Shown here one piece after another: positions 25,965 to 38,248 of a DNA stretch of 64,000 nt. The position numbers were made by a program, and so were the translations under genes. How positions within the stretch are numbered: the stretch's first letter is position 1; each line of letters starts with the position of its first letter. This stretch comes from Apteryx mantelli (lineage: Eukaryota > Chordata > Aves > Apterygiformes > Apterygidae), in assembly GCF_036417845.1 (NCBI RefSeq), contig NC_089979.1:21098458-21162457 (forward strand), in the 5' to 3' direction. Under the pieces are notes generated by a model, which made no database searches, had not been told where the DNA came from, and was given only the letters and a program-made list of their open reading frames with translations.

Positions 25965-26057
25965 TTAACTCTTTGATTGCCATGGCAAGAACCATAGTGA
26001 TGATTCTAGCATGTGACTTTTTGTGGTTAAAGGTTGCCGCAGCAGTCAAAGGGTTAT
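25965..26057. mobile_element. Candidate piggyBac-like hairpin MITE (about 85 bp)
   Basis: The segment 25969-26053 folds back on itself. The left end reads CTCTTTGATTGCCATGGCAA; the reverse complement of the right end reads CCCTTTGACTGCTGCGGCAA, matching at 15 of the first 20 positions, and both arms continue to AACCA. The left edge is preceded by TTAA and the right edge is followed by TTAT, one change from TTAA. TTAA target duplication and CCC-type termini are hallmarks of piggyBac-superfamily elements. The element has no coding capacity. Alternatives are an unrelated palindromic conserved element or a hairpin RNA gene; the divergent arms favour an old MITE. Confidence 0.5.
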
Positions 26058-29000
26058 AGCATTGTAAACATAAGTACTTTGTTGAAAATGTTCAGTCATG
26101 TTAATGATCTACAGCAATGAGAATATTATCATGACCCCTTGACCTTTAATGACACAACATTATAAGGAGTTAAAGAGATAATAGCTTGGTGAGCTGTTAC
26201 ATAGATTAATTAACCCATTTTATTTAACAATGCACTATGAGGTTTTGATTTACTAATAAAAGACAACTTGTGTATAATAAAACACTGTTCAATGCATTGA
26301 TCAATAAAATCAATGAAAAAATCAGTCTAAGCACCACAAAATTTTGCCTGATTATATCTGACAGTCATAAAACACTTTAGCACCATTTAGTCAGCCTTGC
26401 ATTTGCACACAAACAAGCTTTGTGTTTGTCAGTAGAAGCTACCTGAAGGAATAACATATGTCAGTTATAAAAAGGTTACTGTATAGAATGCTGTGTGAGA
26501 CAATAAAATAAAATAGAATAACAATAAAATGAACTTTAGTTTCAGAAAGCAAATAAATGCTGCAACTACTTTATTACTAACACACATCCTAATGAGCCAA
26601 ATATGGGCATGAAATGCATATGGGGCTATGCAGCTAAAAGGGAGTAAAGATGAGAAATTTGCATCACACAAAGCAATCATCGCATCCATATTCTGCCTTA
26701 ATTGTCAGGCTTTGCAAATTAAGTGAGCAATTGTTGGGTGGTTCAGGAAACAGAGCTTGAAAAGAGTTACGTTTAACAATGTGTGGGTTTTACGATCATG
26801 TTATGCATAAAAACACTTTCAAAGATATCCTAACAACTGTACCAAAATCCTTGTCTCTGTGTGAAAGTTTGTTTCTTCTGCTTCAGAGGTGAAGGAAAAA
26901 CAAACATGTCACAGTGTGGGAAGAAACTCACATTTGTAATAAGTTCTTGCTAAGATGTTGGAACCAGATCAATTTCTGCTGGAATTATGGGGAATTATAG
27001 GGAGGAAGGAATGGCAACTAGATGGAAAATTGAAACAGCTGCTAAAATCACAATAAACATCCAACAGGAAGAATTAAAGAAGAAATCCAGTTCTGGTAGA
27101 CACAAGAGCACGGCACTTTGAGAGTAACCAAGGTTGATGTTATTGAGAAAGTGACAGAAACAAGAATGTGTGTGAAGCATGCGAAACAATGCACCCTTCT
27201 TGTGTATATATCCATATCAAACTCTGATTGACAACACACTGACAAAACCAGCCATATGTGCTTTAACCACTAACAGTACTAACCATAGGACTGGCAGGGA
27301 GCAGACATTGCTCCCTGAAACAACTTCTGAGCCTACAGGAACACTTGTCACATACAATAAACCTACAAAAGTCAAACACCTGCACCTTTCTCTGCAAGAT
27401 GTAACTGAACAGTGCAATGAATCTGATTCCCAGCATACAGTAGTGGATGCAAGAGAGCTGTTCATAAATATGTTATTGATGTCTAAGAAATAGGAGCAAT
27501 CATAAAACAAGATGGTAAAACAATGCAAAATAGGAAAACATTCTGCAACGCAACAGTGCTAGCTTATTATGCCACAGCAATAATATAATGGTGCTTGATG
27601 TATGTGTATGAACTGACTTGCAGTAGAGGAAGAACTTCAGCCATATAATTACAGTTTGCATATCTGTGGCACAGATTACAGGCATCAGAATGTAAAGCAG
27701 AAAGAGAAAAGGTTAATGACAAGAGCTGGAACCACAGGAAACAGTACCAGCACTTCTGAAATGCAGCTTTCTAGACTGCTCATCTCTCAGAGACAGCATA
27801 AACCATGTATGTAAATGGCATGCAAGGGCTGACATCAGAAATGATAGTTCTCTTCTGTCACATCATTGTACCCAAGAGCAATGTGCAAAAGTAGCAGTGG
27901 TGATCCACACAAGCAGTCTGTGATGGTCAATGCTGGTTGTACCACACAATTTTCATAAAAGACTCAAAAGGAAGGCTGTGACAATGGAAAGCAGAGACAT
28001 TAACAATATTAAGTGAATACCTTGGAGCTTAACTGTCAAGGGACAAGCATGAACAATATTTAGTGAAAATGTACACCAAATTCCTCCAATGTGCATATGA
28101 CATGTATTTGAGCAGCTACCATCTCTTCACCATAGACACAAAAGCTGCATTTCCTAGTGAAAGACTACAAAAATTTGTGTGTGCTTAATAAGATGGACAG
28201 AAAAATTGTAATTTCTGTGCTAGTCTGTATATTTAAAGATCATTTCTCAGTTGTTTACCAAGAGCAGATTACATTAAATATCATCTCAACCAGTCAGGAA
28301 ACACATGAAGGCACAGTGAGGAAAAAAAAGGGATCAGTAATTTGTTTGTATTTATCGATTTACATAAAGATATAGAAATAAATGGTCCATCCAAAGGTCA
28401 TAGATGTGTTTCTGTTATATCAAATGCTTAAGGAGTGACATAGCATGGACATAAAGTCACATGACTGAAGTTTAGACTATAAGTAAAGGCTTCTTTCTCC
28501 TTCAACATCTCATCCTGTGGAGTTCTTCAAATGATAGATAACCTTGTGGTTCTAATTTCTGAAAACAAATGTAAACATTTCACTGCGACAAGATTCAGGT
28601 TGATGCTGGTTTGACTAAATCTGTTGGGAAAGATTTGTGACTGCATCAGATAAACAAAGTGTTATCTCTCTGCATTTATAGTCAAGTTTAGAGTAACCAT
28701 ACTGAGGAGTCTTGATTGACTGCTGTCCCGTGGTTTATGACACCAAATACAGAAGTCAATAGACTTCTATACAGTCTAACATGTGTCCTTGCTGTTGGAG
28801 ATCAATAATACTTTCCAAGCTATCACCAAGTTTCTGATAACATCTCTTTCATTTTAATGTCAGCTATAAAGATAGCAGTTACATGCAATTCTACTGGTGT
28901 CAGTGGTTTATGGTTCCTTCCCTTCCTGTCAAACTGGACTTCCACTTTTAATTATGGACCAAGCCATTCTCATTGCTTTTCTTATATCCTGCTAAAAATG

Positions 29001-29270
29001 AAAAATGGAAATGTGTTTATACTGATTCTTTTATGTTTGCTCAGCAGTCTTTGATCAAAAGACCTAGTTGGCTCTTCTGTGGATCCTAGAAGTTGTGGAA
29101 AGGAAGCTCATTACCAATTTATTTCTTTCCTCTGAGAAAGATTTCAATGGAGTGGTTGTAGACAGCTGTAATTGCCATCACTGTGAGCCAAGGACTACCA
29201 CTTTCAAAGCAACGCTTATCTACAGCAGATGATGGTCCACCTATCTTGCACAATGAGAAGGGGGGATCAT
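26058..29270. other. Noncoding flank, no gene recognised
   Basis: AT-rich noncoding sequence downstream of MMP16. It may include the distal end of the long MMP16 3' UTR on the minus strand, but no poly(A) site could be chosen among many candidate AATAAA words. Opposed frames near 27179-27528 overlap on both strands and have no known domain. Confidence 0.45.
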
Positions 29271-29786
29271 AATCACAGAATCACAGAATGGTTGAGGTTG
29301 CAAGGGACCTCTGCAGATCATCTAGTCCAACCCCCCTGCTCAAGCAGGGTCACCTAGAGCACGTTGCACAGGATCGCGTCCAGGCAGGTTTTGAATATCT
29401 CCAGAGAAGGAGACTCCACCACCTCTCTGGGCAACCTGTTCCAGTGCTCTGTCACCCTCACAGTGAAGAAGTATTTCCTCATGTTCAGATGGAACTGTCT
29501 GTGTTTCAGTTTGTGCCCATTGCCTTGCGTCCTGTTGCTGGGCACCACTGAAAAGAGTCTGGTCCCATCCTCTTGACACCCTCCCTTCAGATACTTGTAC
29601 GCATTGATAAGATCTCCTCTCAGCCTTCTCTTCTCTAGGCTAAACAGGCCCAACTCTCTCAGCCTTTCCTCATAAGAGAGATGCTCCAGTCCCCTAATCA
29701 TCTTAGTAGCCCTCCGCTGGACTCTCTCCAGTAGTGCCACGTCTCTCTTGTACTGGGGAGCCCAGAACTGGACGTAGATACTCCAG
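29271..29786 (-). mobile_element. 5'-truncated avian CR1 LINE, 3' end
   Basis: The left edge carries the 3' terminal octamer repeat (antisense AATCACAG units, 29271-29288). It is followed by the typical CR1 3' UTR and, in minus sense, an open frame from about 29786 down to a stop at 29354. That frame encodes the C-terminal ORF2 region with words such as [28 protein letters not shown] and [12 protein letters not shown]. Resemblance to the CR1 copy at 39435-41692 is close and stops abruptly after 'ggacgtagatactccag', so this is a 5'-truncated insertion of about 515 bp. A poly-T run (29825-29840) lies a little beyond the truncation point. Confidence 0.95.
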
Positions 29787-32700
29787 AGCAGCTCCATGCT
29801 GACACAACTGACTTTTTTCCTGACTTTTTTTTTTTTTTTTAAACTTTTCAGCAAGCTGGCAAGCATCTCTTGACCCTGAGAAGTATGGCAGTTTGAATTC
29901 TATCTTCCCAAATTCACCTCTTCTTTCCCCTCCCCAGTTTAGAAGTTTTAGAAGTTTTACAAGAGGGGAAGTGAGCTATCAAGCTGTCTCTCTCATTTTT
30001 TTTCAGGATGCAGAGTTACTCAGATATTAATTGCCCAAACACTCATCCAAGTTTATCAGACTTCTCAGTAAGGACTGACAGAAATTACAAGTCATTTAGA
30101 ACATCCTCTATGTCAAGACATCAGCTAATCAGCTAAAGTGTAATTTGAGGAAAGCATGTAAGAAGTACCAAGAACAAAAGCTAACTCATAAGTTTAAAAT
30201 GCTGTAGCATAAAATCCTTGATCTATCCTCTAAAATGGTTTTCATCTGGACACCGTTAGACAGCAATACTGAATGACTTTACAAGTCAAAACTTGTAAGC
30301 ATGAATTGACAAGAGATGACTACTTGGTGTTGGAAACATACACTTAAGATGGATGTTAGGCATGTACTTAGCTGACAATGTTTCACCAGAAGCATTATAT
30401 AGGGTAAAAACTGGGAATAGATTATTCACATCACCACACATTCCTTCAACACTGGATTCTTGTTCAAGATTAAATTTTCTCAGGTACAACAGTCTCAGGT
30501 ATTTCTGAGCTGTGTGAATATTAACAATGACTGTCCTGAAGGATTTTTTTAAGGGTTATCACCTACCTTGGGATGCATGGCCAGAGCTGATAGCACTTGA
30601 TTATATGAGGTAAAAGACAACTATGTAAATACAAGCCATAGCTATGCCTTGCATGTATGAATTGCTGTGTTTGTCACGATCATTTGAAACAGTACTGTAG
30701 ATTGCTGATGATGCCTTCTGAATGCACATCATCACAAGGACCATTTTCTAATGCATATAACTCTGCTTACATTCAAGAAAACAAAACTGCTTGCAACTGA
30801 CATCAACTTGGTGATCCTATAATGTATAAGGAGGATCAGTATGTGAGCACTCACTATTTTTGTGGCAATAGCCAAGCAAAGGGTATACAGTATGTGCATC
30901 TCTATTTAGATTCACTGTATGCCTAAATATGGGATTGGCTGTCCTGACTGGAATGTGTCAGTTGTACAATAGTGCTTGCTGAGCCATAATATCATGTAAT
31001 TGTGAACACTGACAAAGAGAGTATTATAAACCATCATTTTATATTACGAACGAACCTACATTCTTTTTCCTGAGATCATGAAATGAAAGTAAGGGAATCA
31101 AAATTTGTTCACACTCATAAACGAGTTAACACTGACTGCATGTTGACCTTAAGCACTGTCAGCTTCCACAGGGCTGAAGACTTTGTTTGCAGCTATGTAA
31201 GTTATGAAATATGCGTATAAATTGGGCATTATACTATGCCAACATATCAGGATGGAAATGTTGATTAGAAACATTATTTTCTGACTTAACACACTACTCT
31301 CTGTAAGTGGTGAACCCATCTGGGCATGTACTAATTGGCAGAATTACATTGTGCTGTTACTGGTGGGTAAGTGATATAATACTTCACAGAAAACCCTTCC
31401 CGCTCTGTTGTCCTACTGTTAAGGGCTAGACAGGTACTGTGCTTTGGGTTAGGAAGCTATCAGATTCCAGTCTCCTGTTGCTAATTCCACTTTCCAGAGA
31501 CCCAGTTTCCAGAATGATGGATGAGCAAATGGATGATCCAGGACATAGGCATGAGACAGAGTAAAAGTGATTAATTCATGTGTTAGTACCAGATGGCAAA
31601 ACGGAGAGATTACTCAGTATATATTTTACTGCAACAGCAAAAAAATAATTTGCATAAAAGACTATGAATTAACATGTGCTGATAGCTGGCCAAGGAGATT
31701 AAGGGTGTAGCTAAGAAAAGGATGTGATGCAATTTGTAGGAGAGAGATGACTATTAACTAAACAAAAAACTTTGGTTTATATGGTGGTTATTATGATCAT
31801 CGCCTGTGGACAATGTCATTCTATAGAAGCAGAAGAAACCAAGCTATATGACTGGAAAGCTTTGTGCCATCATAAATGGCATGTGGTAAATATTTATGGC
31901 AATGGTTGTTCTGTTAATGCAGTTTTACTGTTACAGCAACTAGCATTATGCTGCATACACAGGCAAGTGTAGAAAATCTTCTTGAGCATGCTAGTTTACA
32001 TCAATGTTTTTTAATTTGTTTCATCTGCCTCTTAACACCTATTTGACCTATACTGTGGGTGGACTAGAAATGTAATTAAAGATATTTCCATAGGACCAAC
32101 ATATTTTATGTATACCTTCCATAAAATGCCATGTCTCAAAGTCATGATAGGCAGTTGCAACCACAAATGTTAATAAACTGACTAGAATTTTCAGATGATA
32201 TGCTAAAGTGTATGTATATTGGGAAACAAGTCTTGTTTATCATGTATGCATTTAATGTTTTTTACACACTTTGAAATATATTTTGATTTTAAGAACAAAT
32301 GCTTGCCGTGGTCACATACTGATGACCCTCCAAAATGTGAACTCCTGATCAGCAGTGAGCTTTTCTGGTTATCTACATGCATCAAATAACCCTGCATCAT
32401 GCAGAATCTATACTGTCTAACATTAGAAACTACTCTTAGGACAGGTGCCTAATGGAACCAGTCTATAATAGCAATGGCCTGCTTTTGATGCTTTCCAGAC
32501 ATTTTCTGCATCTATGGCACTGATGACAAGGTATTTCTCTACCAGCCAAGCCTTCTCGTTACAGTTAGTTGGTAAGTCACAAGAAAGGATTTGATAGATG
32601 GGACACACACATGATATTTTATCATGTGATTTTCATGCATAAATCAGAGATATTATTTTATGAGTATATGACATATGGTTCATTTGTATCTGATTTTGTA

Positions 32701-35020
32701 ACTGACATATGTTAAAATGATCTTATCTTATGATAACCTCTCTGTCTACAATCAGTGCACTGTGAGCGAAGAAAGTATGCTTAATGTCACAGCACTGGTG
32801 TATCAGTCATGGCAATATCACTGGATTCAATAATAGTTTATCTGTTCCTCAGCTCATACACAATACTACTTGATTTACAGCATATCTGAACACCTTAGTG
32901 GCCAGTGATATTTGTTCCTTCCACTGAAAACAATAATGATTTTCTTTGCGGCTCGTAGTGCTGCAATCATCTGTTTACACTTCTGGAAATAGAGCTGTCC
33001 AAAATCAGCCATGGCAGCAACAAAAGGTGGCAGGGAGCTATTGTTCTGTGACGGCTTCTTCACATCTCCTGCGGCCACTATGCATGGCTTCTGCCACCTC
33101 TGGAACGGGGGATAAACTTAGGCCACATTCAACATAGGCCACAGCTTAGGCCAGGACTGTGCAAACCCCTCCTTGCTTCTCAGTTTGGTCATCTTATGCT
33201 ATCTCCAATTGAGGCTGCCAGTGGTGCGGTAGCTTGCATTTCTACTTCTTAAAAACACAGTTTCTGGAGCAGGCAGTGTTCAGTTTGCTATATGTCTTTT
33301 TCAAGCTTTGTCCCACCAATGGTTCAAATGTGAAACACCAGAAATGGAATGTAATGATTCCATTGCTACTCTCTATCCTATCCACTTTTTTTTATCTAAC
33401 CAAAAAGCCAGAATTTGATTCTACATAATTTGGTACCAGAAGCTACATTTAACTGACATTAGGATTGTGAAGTAAGCCAAAAAAGCTGAAAATTCCAAAT
33501 TAGGCTTACACTCTGTTCTTAACCCACAGTGCCCTCGGCACAGGAGTCTCGGCTGAACAACTGGGGAGGTGAAGCACACTGTCGAGAGAAAGTGTAAGTC
33601 TGCCCCTTAAATTTGAATCTGTTAGCTTCTGTTGGTTTATTTTATAAAATCAGCCTTAAAACATCTTTTTATTTAATTGTCCCCTCCCTTCACCCCTCTT
33701 TGAACAAAGAAGAAGAACAAAAGTTCATAGGAAGATATAAAATATGTATTACTTTTATTCATGAGACTTGAAAGGGCTCCTTTGGAGCCATTTGAGTCTC
33801 TCCATCCCAGCCTATCCAGTAAATATACAGTTACATAGTTTCTTTAAATGTATTTTTTTATAAAAGTTAATTTCTGTCTATAGTCAATAACCTTTTCATA
33901 GGTTTATACATTAAAAGGCCAGAGGAAACACTGCTATCATCTACTCTGGCTTCCTGCATGATACAGGCTATAGTGCTCTGAGGATACACAACCCTGTATA
34001 GTCAGCTTGATAGACTGTAACTGATTAAAACAATCCATATTCAGTTTTATATTGTTCCACAGTACAGATTGTGACAATAGTAATATGGAAATGTTTATTA
34101 AAAACCTTATGAAAAAAGTTACGGCACATGAGCAGGAACTCAGATTTCAACTCAAACAAAATACTTTCACTTTGTTTTTTTCTGGATGCTAATAATTATA
34201 GGTCCTGGTATAGAACAATTGTTTAAAAAATAACATTTTCTTAAAACTATCTTTTACTTGTTTAAGTTCAAAACTAAACTCAGGAACATCACTAATTTAT
34301 ACTGAACTACTACTATAATTTGAAGCCAGCCAAATATGTATTTGGAAATCAGACTGAACACAATTGCTTCTACATCTTTTACCTAAAGCAAACTTTAATG
34401 ATTGTGTTACAACCTACTGAAAATAGGAGTATATAATAGAAATGCTGACACAACCTTGCCTTGCATGACATAAACATGCCAATATAATATTTGTTTTTTC
34501 TCCCTCTCTCTGTATATAATATATATGCACTTTTAAGTAAAAGAAAATAGATTAAAGAATCAACTTATTATGTATTCATGTATCTATGATGTACCATATA
34601 CCAAACACTAGACTTATCACACTTACCTTCCTGCATAATTAAAGTTAAGTTCTCCAAATACAAACATTTTTTTTTACCTTACCAAAGAACAACAGTCAAC
34701 ATGCTCAGCACTTCATTACTCTCAGGGAAACAGTTGCACAGAAAGCTAAAGCTGCCATGAAAAAGATTTTGAAATTGAAGTGAAATTTCCAAGTGAATAA
34801 GAAAACAGATAAGATGCTGTTCTGCCTTAAATATAATATAAAATTGGTTCTCCCACTGTAGAGGAAAACCAAACGCAGATTAAGTAGTAGTGTTAGCACT
34901 TTCCACCAATTATCCAAGGGACAAAATCAGAACAGTAACATGAATCATTTTGTTCTGTCTGTGGTAGAACATAAGTTATAGCAGTTTGCTGACAATAAAA
35001 ATTTCTCCATGGATTAAAAT

Positions 35021-35104
35021 ATGCACGTATGTGTATGTGTGTTTGTGTGCATTTATAGATATGCAAACACACACACACACATACACACACATACATACAT
35101 ATAT
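35021..35104. repeat. TG-rich / CA-rich inverted microsatellite (hairpin)
   Basis: A purine-pyrimidine tract rich in TG (about 35027-35052, with ATG and TTTG interruptions) is followed after eight bases (TTATAGAT, 35053-35060) by a CA-rich tract (about 35061-35092) that is largely its reverse complement. The stretch can therefore fold into a long imperfect stem. It lies in the presumed MMP16 3' UTR. Confidence 0.85.
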
Positions 35105-36500
35105 TAAAATATATGACAAACAGGCATAGAATTCTGAATTCACCAAATGAGCTGATTTGCAGTAAACATCCTATGTTACTTAATTATGAATTAATCTCTA
35201 TTTTTAGCAACAACTGAATTGGATTTACTAAATAATGCTATGGGCTGATACTGGTGTACTTCTAACCTACAGTATGCAGTACCTCTACAAAACATCTCCA
35301 AAATGCCATCTGCATTGCATTATTTGCTGTAAAACTATATCTTCTTCTAATCTTCATTTTTGTTAGCCGTACATACGTATATCTGTTTATGCTCTAAGAA
35401 TTAAGTTTGCAATGCTTTATAGCATGCCACATATGTTCATAAAATAAGTCCTCAAATCAATATAAAATCATGTAATTGAACAAAAAGGCATACTATTTTT
35501 CATGCTATGCTCAATATAAATATAAATTCAAGGCAGTCAAGCTATCATTTCATTACCAAAATAATAATAATCATAATATATATGTATATATACCTACACT
35601 CTCTAAAAAATGATCCAGCTATGCGGATTAAGAAATCAGTAAGAAACTGGTTGTATGTAGTATAAAAATCTTGTTTTATGTAAAAGCCAATACTGGCCGT
35701 TTCAAGTATCTTAACACTTTCCTATAACCTTTTCAATAATAACTCATTATTTGTAGAAATGATAATTTTATACTGAAAACTTTATTCAAGTTAAATAAAA
35801 ATTCACTTCTACTGTAGTTCATTTTTAGAGTGTGCATGTATACATAGCAAAATACCCTTCTACAGATCTATCATAAATATTTTAGTTTCTGCCACTTCTT
35901 TTCTAAGAAAACAATTCAACATTCTTTCTTTAGTTTTTTGATAATACATATCAGGCCTTTCAAGAAATAAAACCCATCTTAATTGATTAGCAACACCAGA
36001 TTCCCTTCAGTTTGTGCCAGTTTGCAAGTTAAAGGTCAAAGAGCAAAGACATAGGACAGTACACTTTAAGGAAATTCAGACAGTGAAGCTGTTCATAGAA
36101 GACAATGATGTTCAACTTGGTAATGACAGTCAACAGGTCAATAATCAAGTTCAAGGCAAGCTGTTCATTGTTTCGAAAGCTACTCCCCTCAAATCCTGGC
36201 TCTCATAAAAAGCCAGGTGTCTGACTCGTGGGGCGCACTCATTCTGACCATCTTTAGGAAGTTCACAGCCCAGTGACTGTAAAGCCTATCACTGCAAGAA
36301 GCAGCTCCTAAAATCAATAAAGAGGTCTGTCAGTTGCTGACTTTTCTCTAGGAAAAAAATATTGATACAAACCTGCTCTGCAGGTCACATGAAAATGACA
36401 ATACTGCTGTTAGCACAAATTACACACAATGACAAAATGCTTTGGTGGTCCCTTGGCTCTGCCAGTGATATAATATTGGGCTAAACGCCAGAGATTTGCC

Positions 36501-36984
36501 TAACCCTTTGAGAACTATGGTGAACATGCAATGGGGTAAAACACTGAAGTATATTCATGCAATATCAGAGTCATCATTTTAGCTTTCCTTTGAAACTGTA
36601 ACTCTACCTCTGTAGAGGCAAATTGAATTATCATGCAACATAGTTTAAAAGAGAAATTCAATATGCTTAAGATAAAAGGCTAAGCTATAAAACTGTAGCC
36701 AGTTCTGAAAAAATCTGTGGTAAGTGGTAGCAGCTATTAAAATAAGTTTGGTTCATTTAACCAGAAAGTAGCTGGTAAATATATTTTGCTTTCTATTTGT
36801 ATGTTACAAATGCTTTTTTATGCAAGTCATAAAAACGCTCACTTGCAATCAGAGGAAATCTGTTTTAAAAACCTGATTTTCTTTTAAAACCTGTATTTCC
36901 CAAACACAATCCTGTAATTTAATGACAACAAAGATTAGCATCCACCAGACTCTGAAAACTGATGCAATAGTTCTCAAAGGGTTA
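36501..36984. mobile_element. Candidate MITE bounded by a perfect 18-bp inverted repeat
   Basis: TAACCCTTTGAGAACTAT at 36501-36518 is the exact reverse complement of 36967-36984. If the element begins at CCC (36504) and ends at GGG (36981), it is 478 bp long. Its flanks read CTAA on the left and TTAC on the right, each one base from TTAA, the piggyBac-type target. The termini share CCCTTTGA with the smaller hairpin at 25969-26053. There is no open frame of note inside. The alternative is a chance or functional 3' UTR stem; a perfect 18-bp repeat this close is unlikely by chance. Confidence 0.45.
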
Positions 36985-37913
36985 CACTGATATAATACCA
37001 GTGTCAAGTTTCTCTGTAGCATGACTGTTGCTTTAGTTCATTGAAATCCACTTCAGAGACGCACTGCTTTTTACCATGCTTTGGAATGAGTGCTCCTGAC
37101 AGACCTGTGAAAGGCCTGGGGCAGTTGACTTGGTATAATTTGGGAAAGATTATGCAGGAAAACCAACCAAAAACCAAACAAACCAATAAAAAGGTTCCGC
37201 TTGAATATAGTAATGAATATAAATGAGTTTAAAACATTGAGGACATAGCCCAGAGCAGCTGTATAAAACACAAAATGAATGTATCATTAAGGCTGTTACT
37301 ATATTGCAGATATTTTGGCCCCTTGTTTGTTGGAAAATGGCTGTCCGAACAGTCTGAAGTCCTGCATGTCATCCGGCTCTCCCACCTGACAAAACTGGAA
37401 GTAGGAGTATAGGACTTTATCCATAGCAGACAGAAAGCAATCCTCTTTGGAGACAAAGCTGTTTTGGGTCTTCTCACTTTCCTGAAAGTTCCGCTGTGGG
37501 TTGTTGTGTTTTTCTAAAAAAATTTACTTTCAGCAAAAAAATTTTTTTCAAAGGGGAACAGGCCTTAAGGGACAAATGTAGAAACACTGGAGATTTTTTT
37601 TTTTTTCCTCTTCATTAGTTAATCCTGATAGTTTATCGGGTATTGAGCGTGCAGAGGAAAGGCCTAGAATCGAATGACAAAGAAAGACAAAGGACTGAAG
37701 AAACAGCAGATACTGTGTATCATGGAAGCTTCCCAGCCAAGCGAATCGCCACTCATGCGCAGGACAGGCAACCCCCGGGGTTTTAAAGATCAGCTTTGTT
37801 TCAGACTGACAGATGCCCGCTCCTAGCTAGGAAACTGCATAACAGCTCTCGTGTTGAATCTCAAGTTACCACAAACTCCTGGGAGGGAAAGAAAAAAACC
37901 CCAAAGCCCTACA

Positions 37914-38248
37914 TCACACCCACTCTTGCATAGAGCGTTTGCAGTACAGTATGTGGCGGGGTGTTCCTTTCCTTTTGAACTGGAACACAGTGTAAACCAG
38001 GACAAGGAGGCACAAGGCCAGGATGCAGGGAATGACAATGGCTATGGCTTTCACAGTGCTGGCTGTGTTGTCCAGTTTGATGACAATGTCAACGTCATCT
38101 TGAGGGCTGTGTCGGTCTTTGTCTCGGTCTGTTGGTCCATCACAACCCATAAAATCCTTGAGGATGGATCTGGGGTAGCCAGGTTCCACCCTGAGCATCT
38201 GGTTATTGAACTTCCAGTACTCTTTTCCTTTGTAGAAATATGTGAAGC
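37914..38248 (-). CDS. MMP16: MMP16 last coding exon: end of hemopexin domain, stem, membrane anchor, tail
   Basis: The exon opens at a CAG acceptor (38250-38249) and completes a split Gly codon from the previous exon. It runs 110 further residues to TGA at 37914-37916. It holds the last hemopexin blade (GFTYFYKGKEYWKF, VEPGYPRSI) and its cysteine (KDFMGC), which in this family forms the disulfide that closes the propeller with a cysteine in the upstream exon. A polar acidic stem with DDVDIV follows. A transmembrane helix of about 22 residues (IVIPCILALCLLVLVY, about 37983-38048) comes next, then a basic tail of about 22 residues ending QEWV. The tail FKRKGTPRHILYCKRSMQEWV-type ending distinguishes MMP16 from MMP24, whose tail differs. 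MT3-MMP is a plasma-membrane zinc protease that cleaves extracellular matrix and activates proMMP2; this exon provides anchoring and trafficking signals. Confidence 0.97.

Larger units (their letters stand above)
29787..37913 (-). other. MMP16 3' flank; right-hand part is presumed 3' UTR
   Basis: Immediately after the MMP16 stop codon (37914-37916, minus strand) the transcript must continue leftwards. MMP16 is known to have a 3' UTR of several kilobases in other vertebrates, so much of this AT-rich, uninterrupted stretch is probably UTR, but its end cannot be placed. Several minus-strand AATAAA words occur (plus-strand TTTATT, for example near 33752, 34095 and 35782). Only chance frames are present. 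The TG/CA hairpin at 35021-35104 and the inverted-repeat interval at 36501-36984 have separate entries. Confidence 0.5.

Noticed and set aside
34691-34697. miR-132-type seed match in the presumed 3' UTR (and another at 37348-37354)
   Set aside because: Seven-base matches are expected by chance several times in a UTR this long; no extra support.
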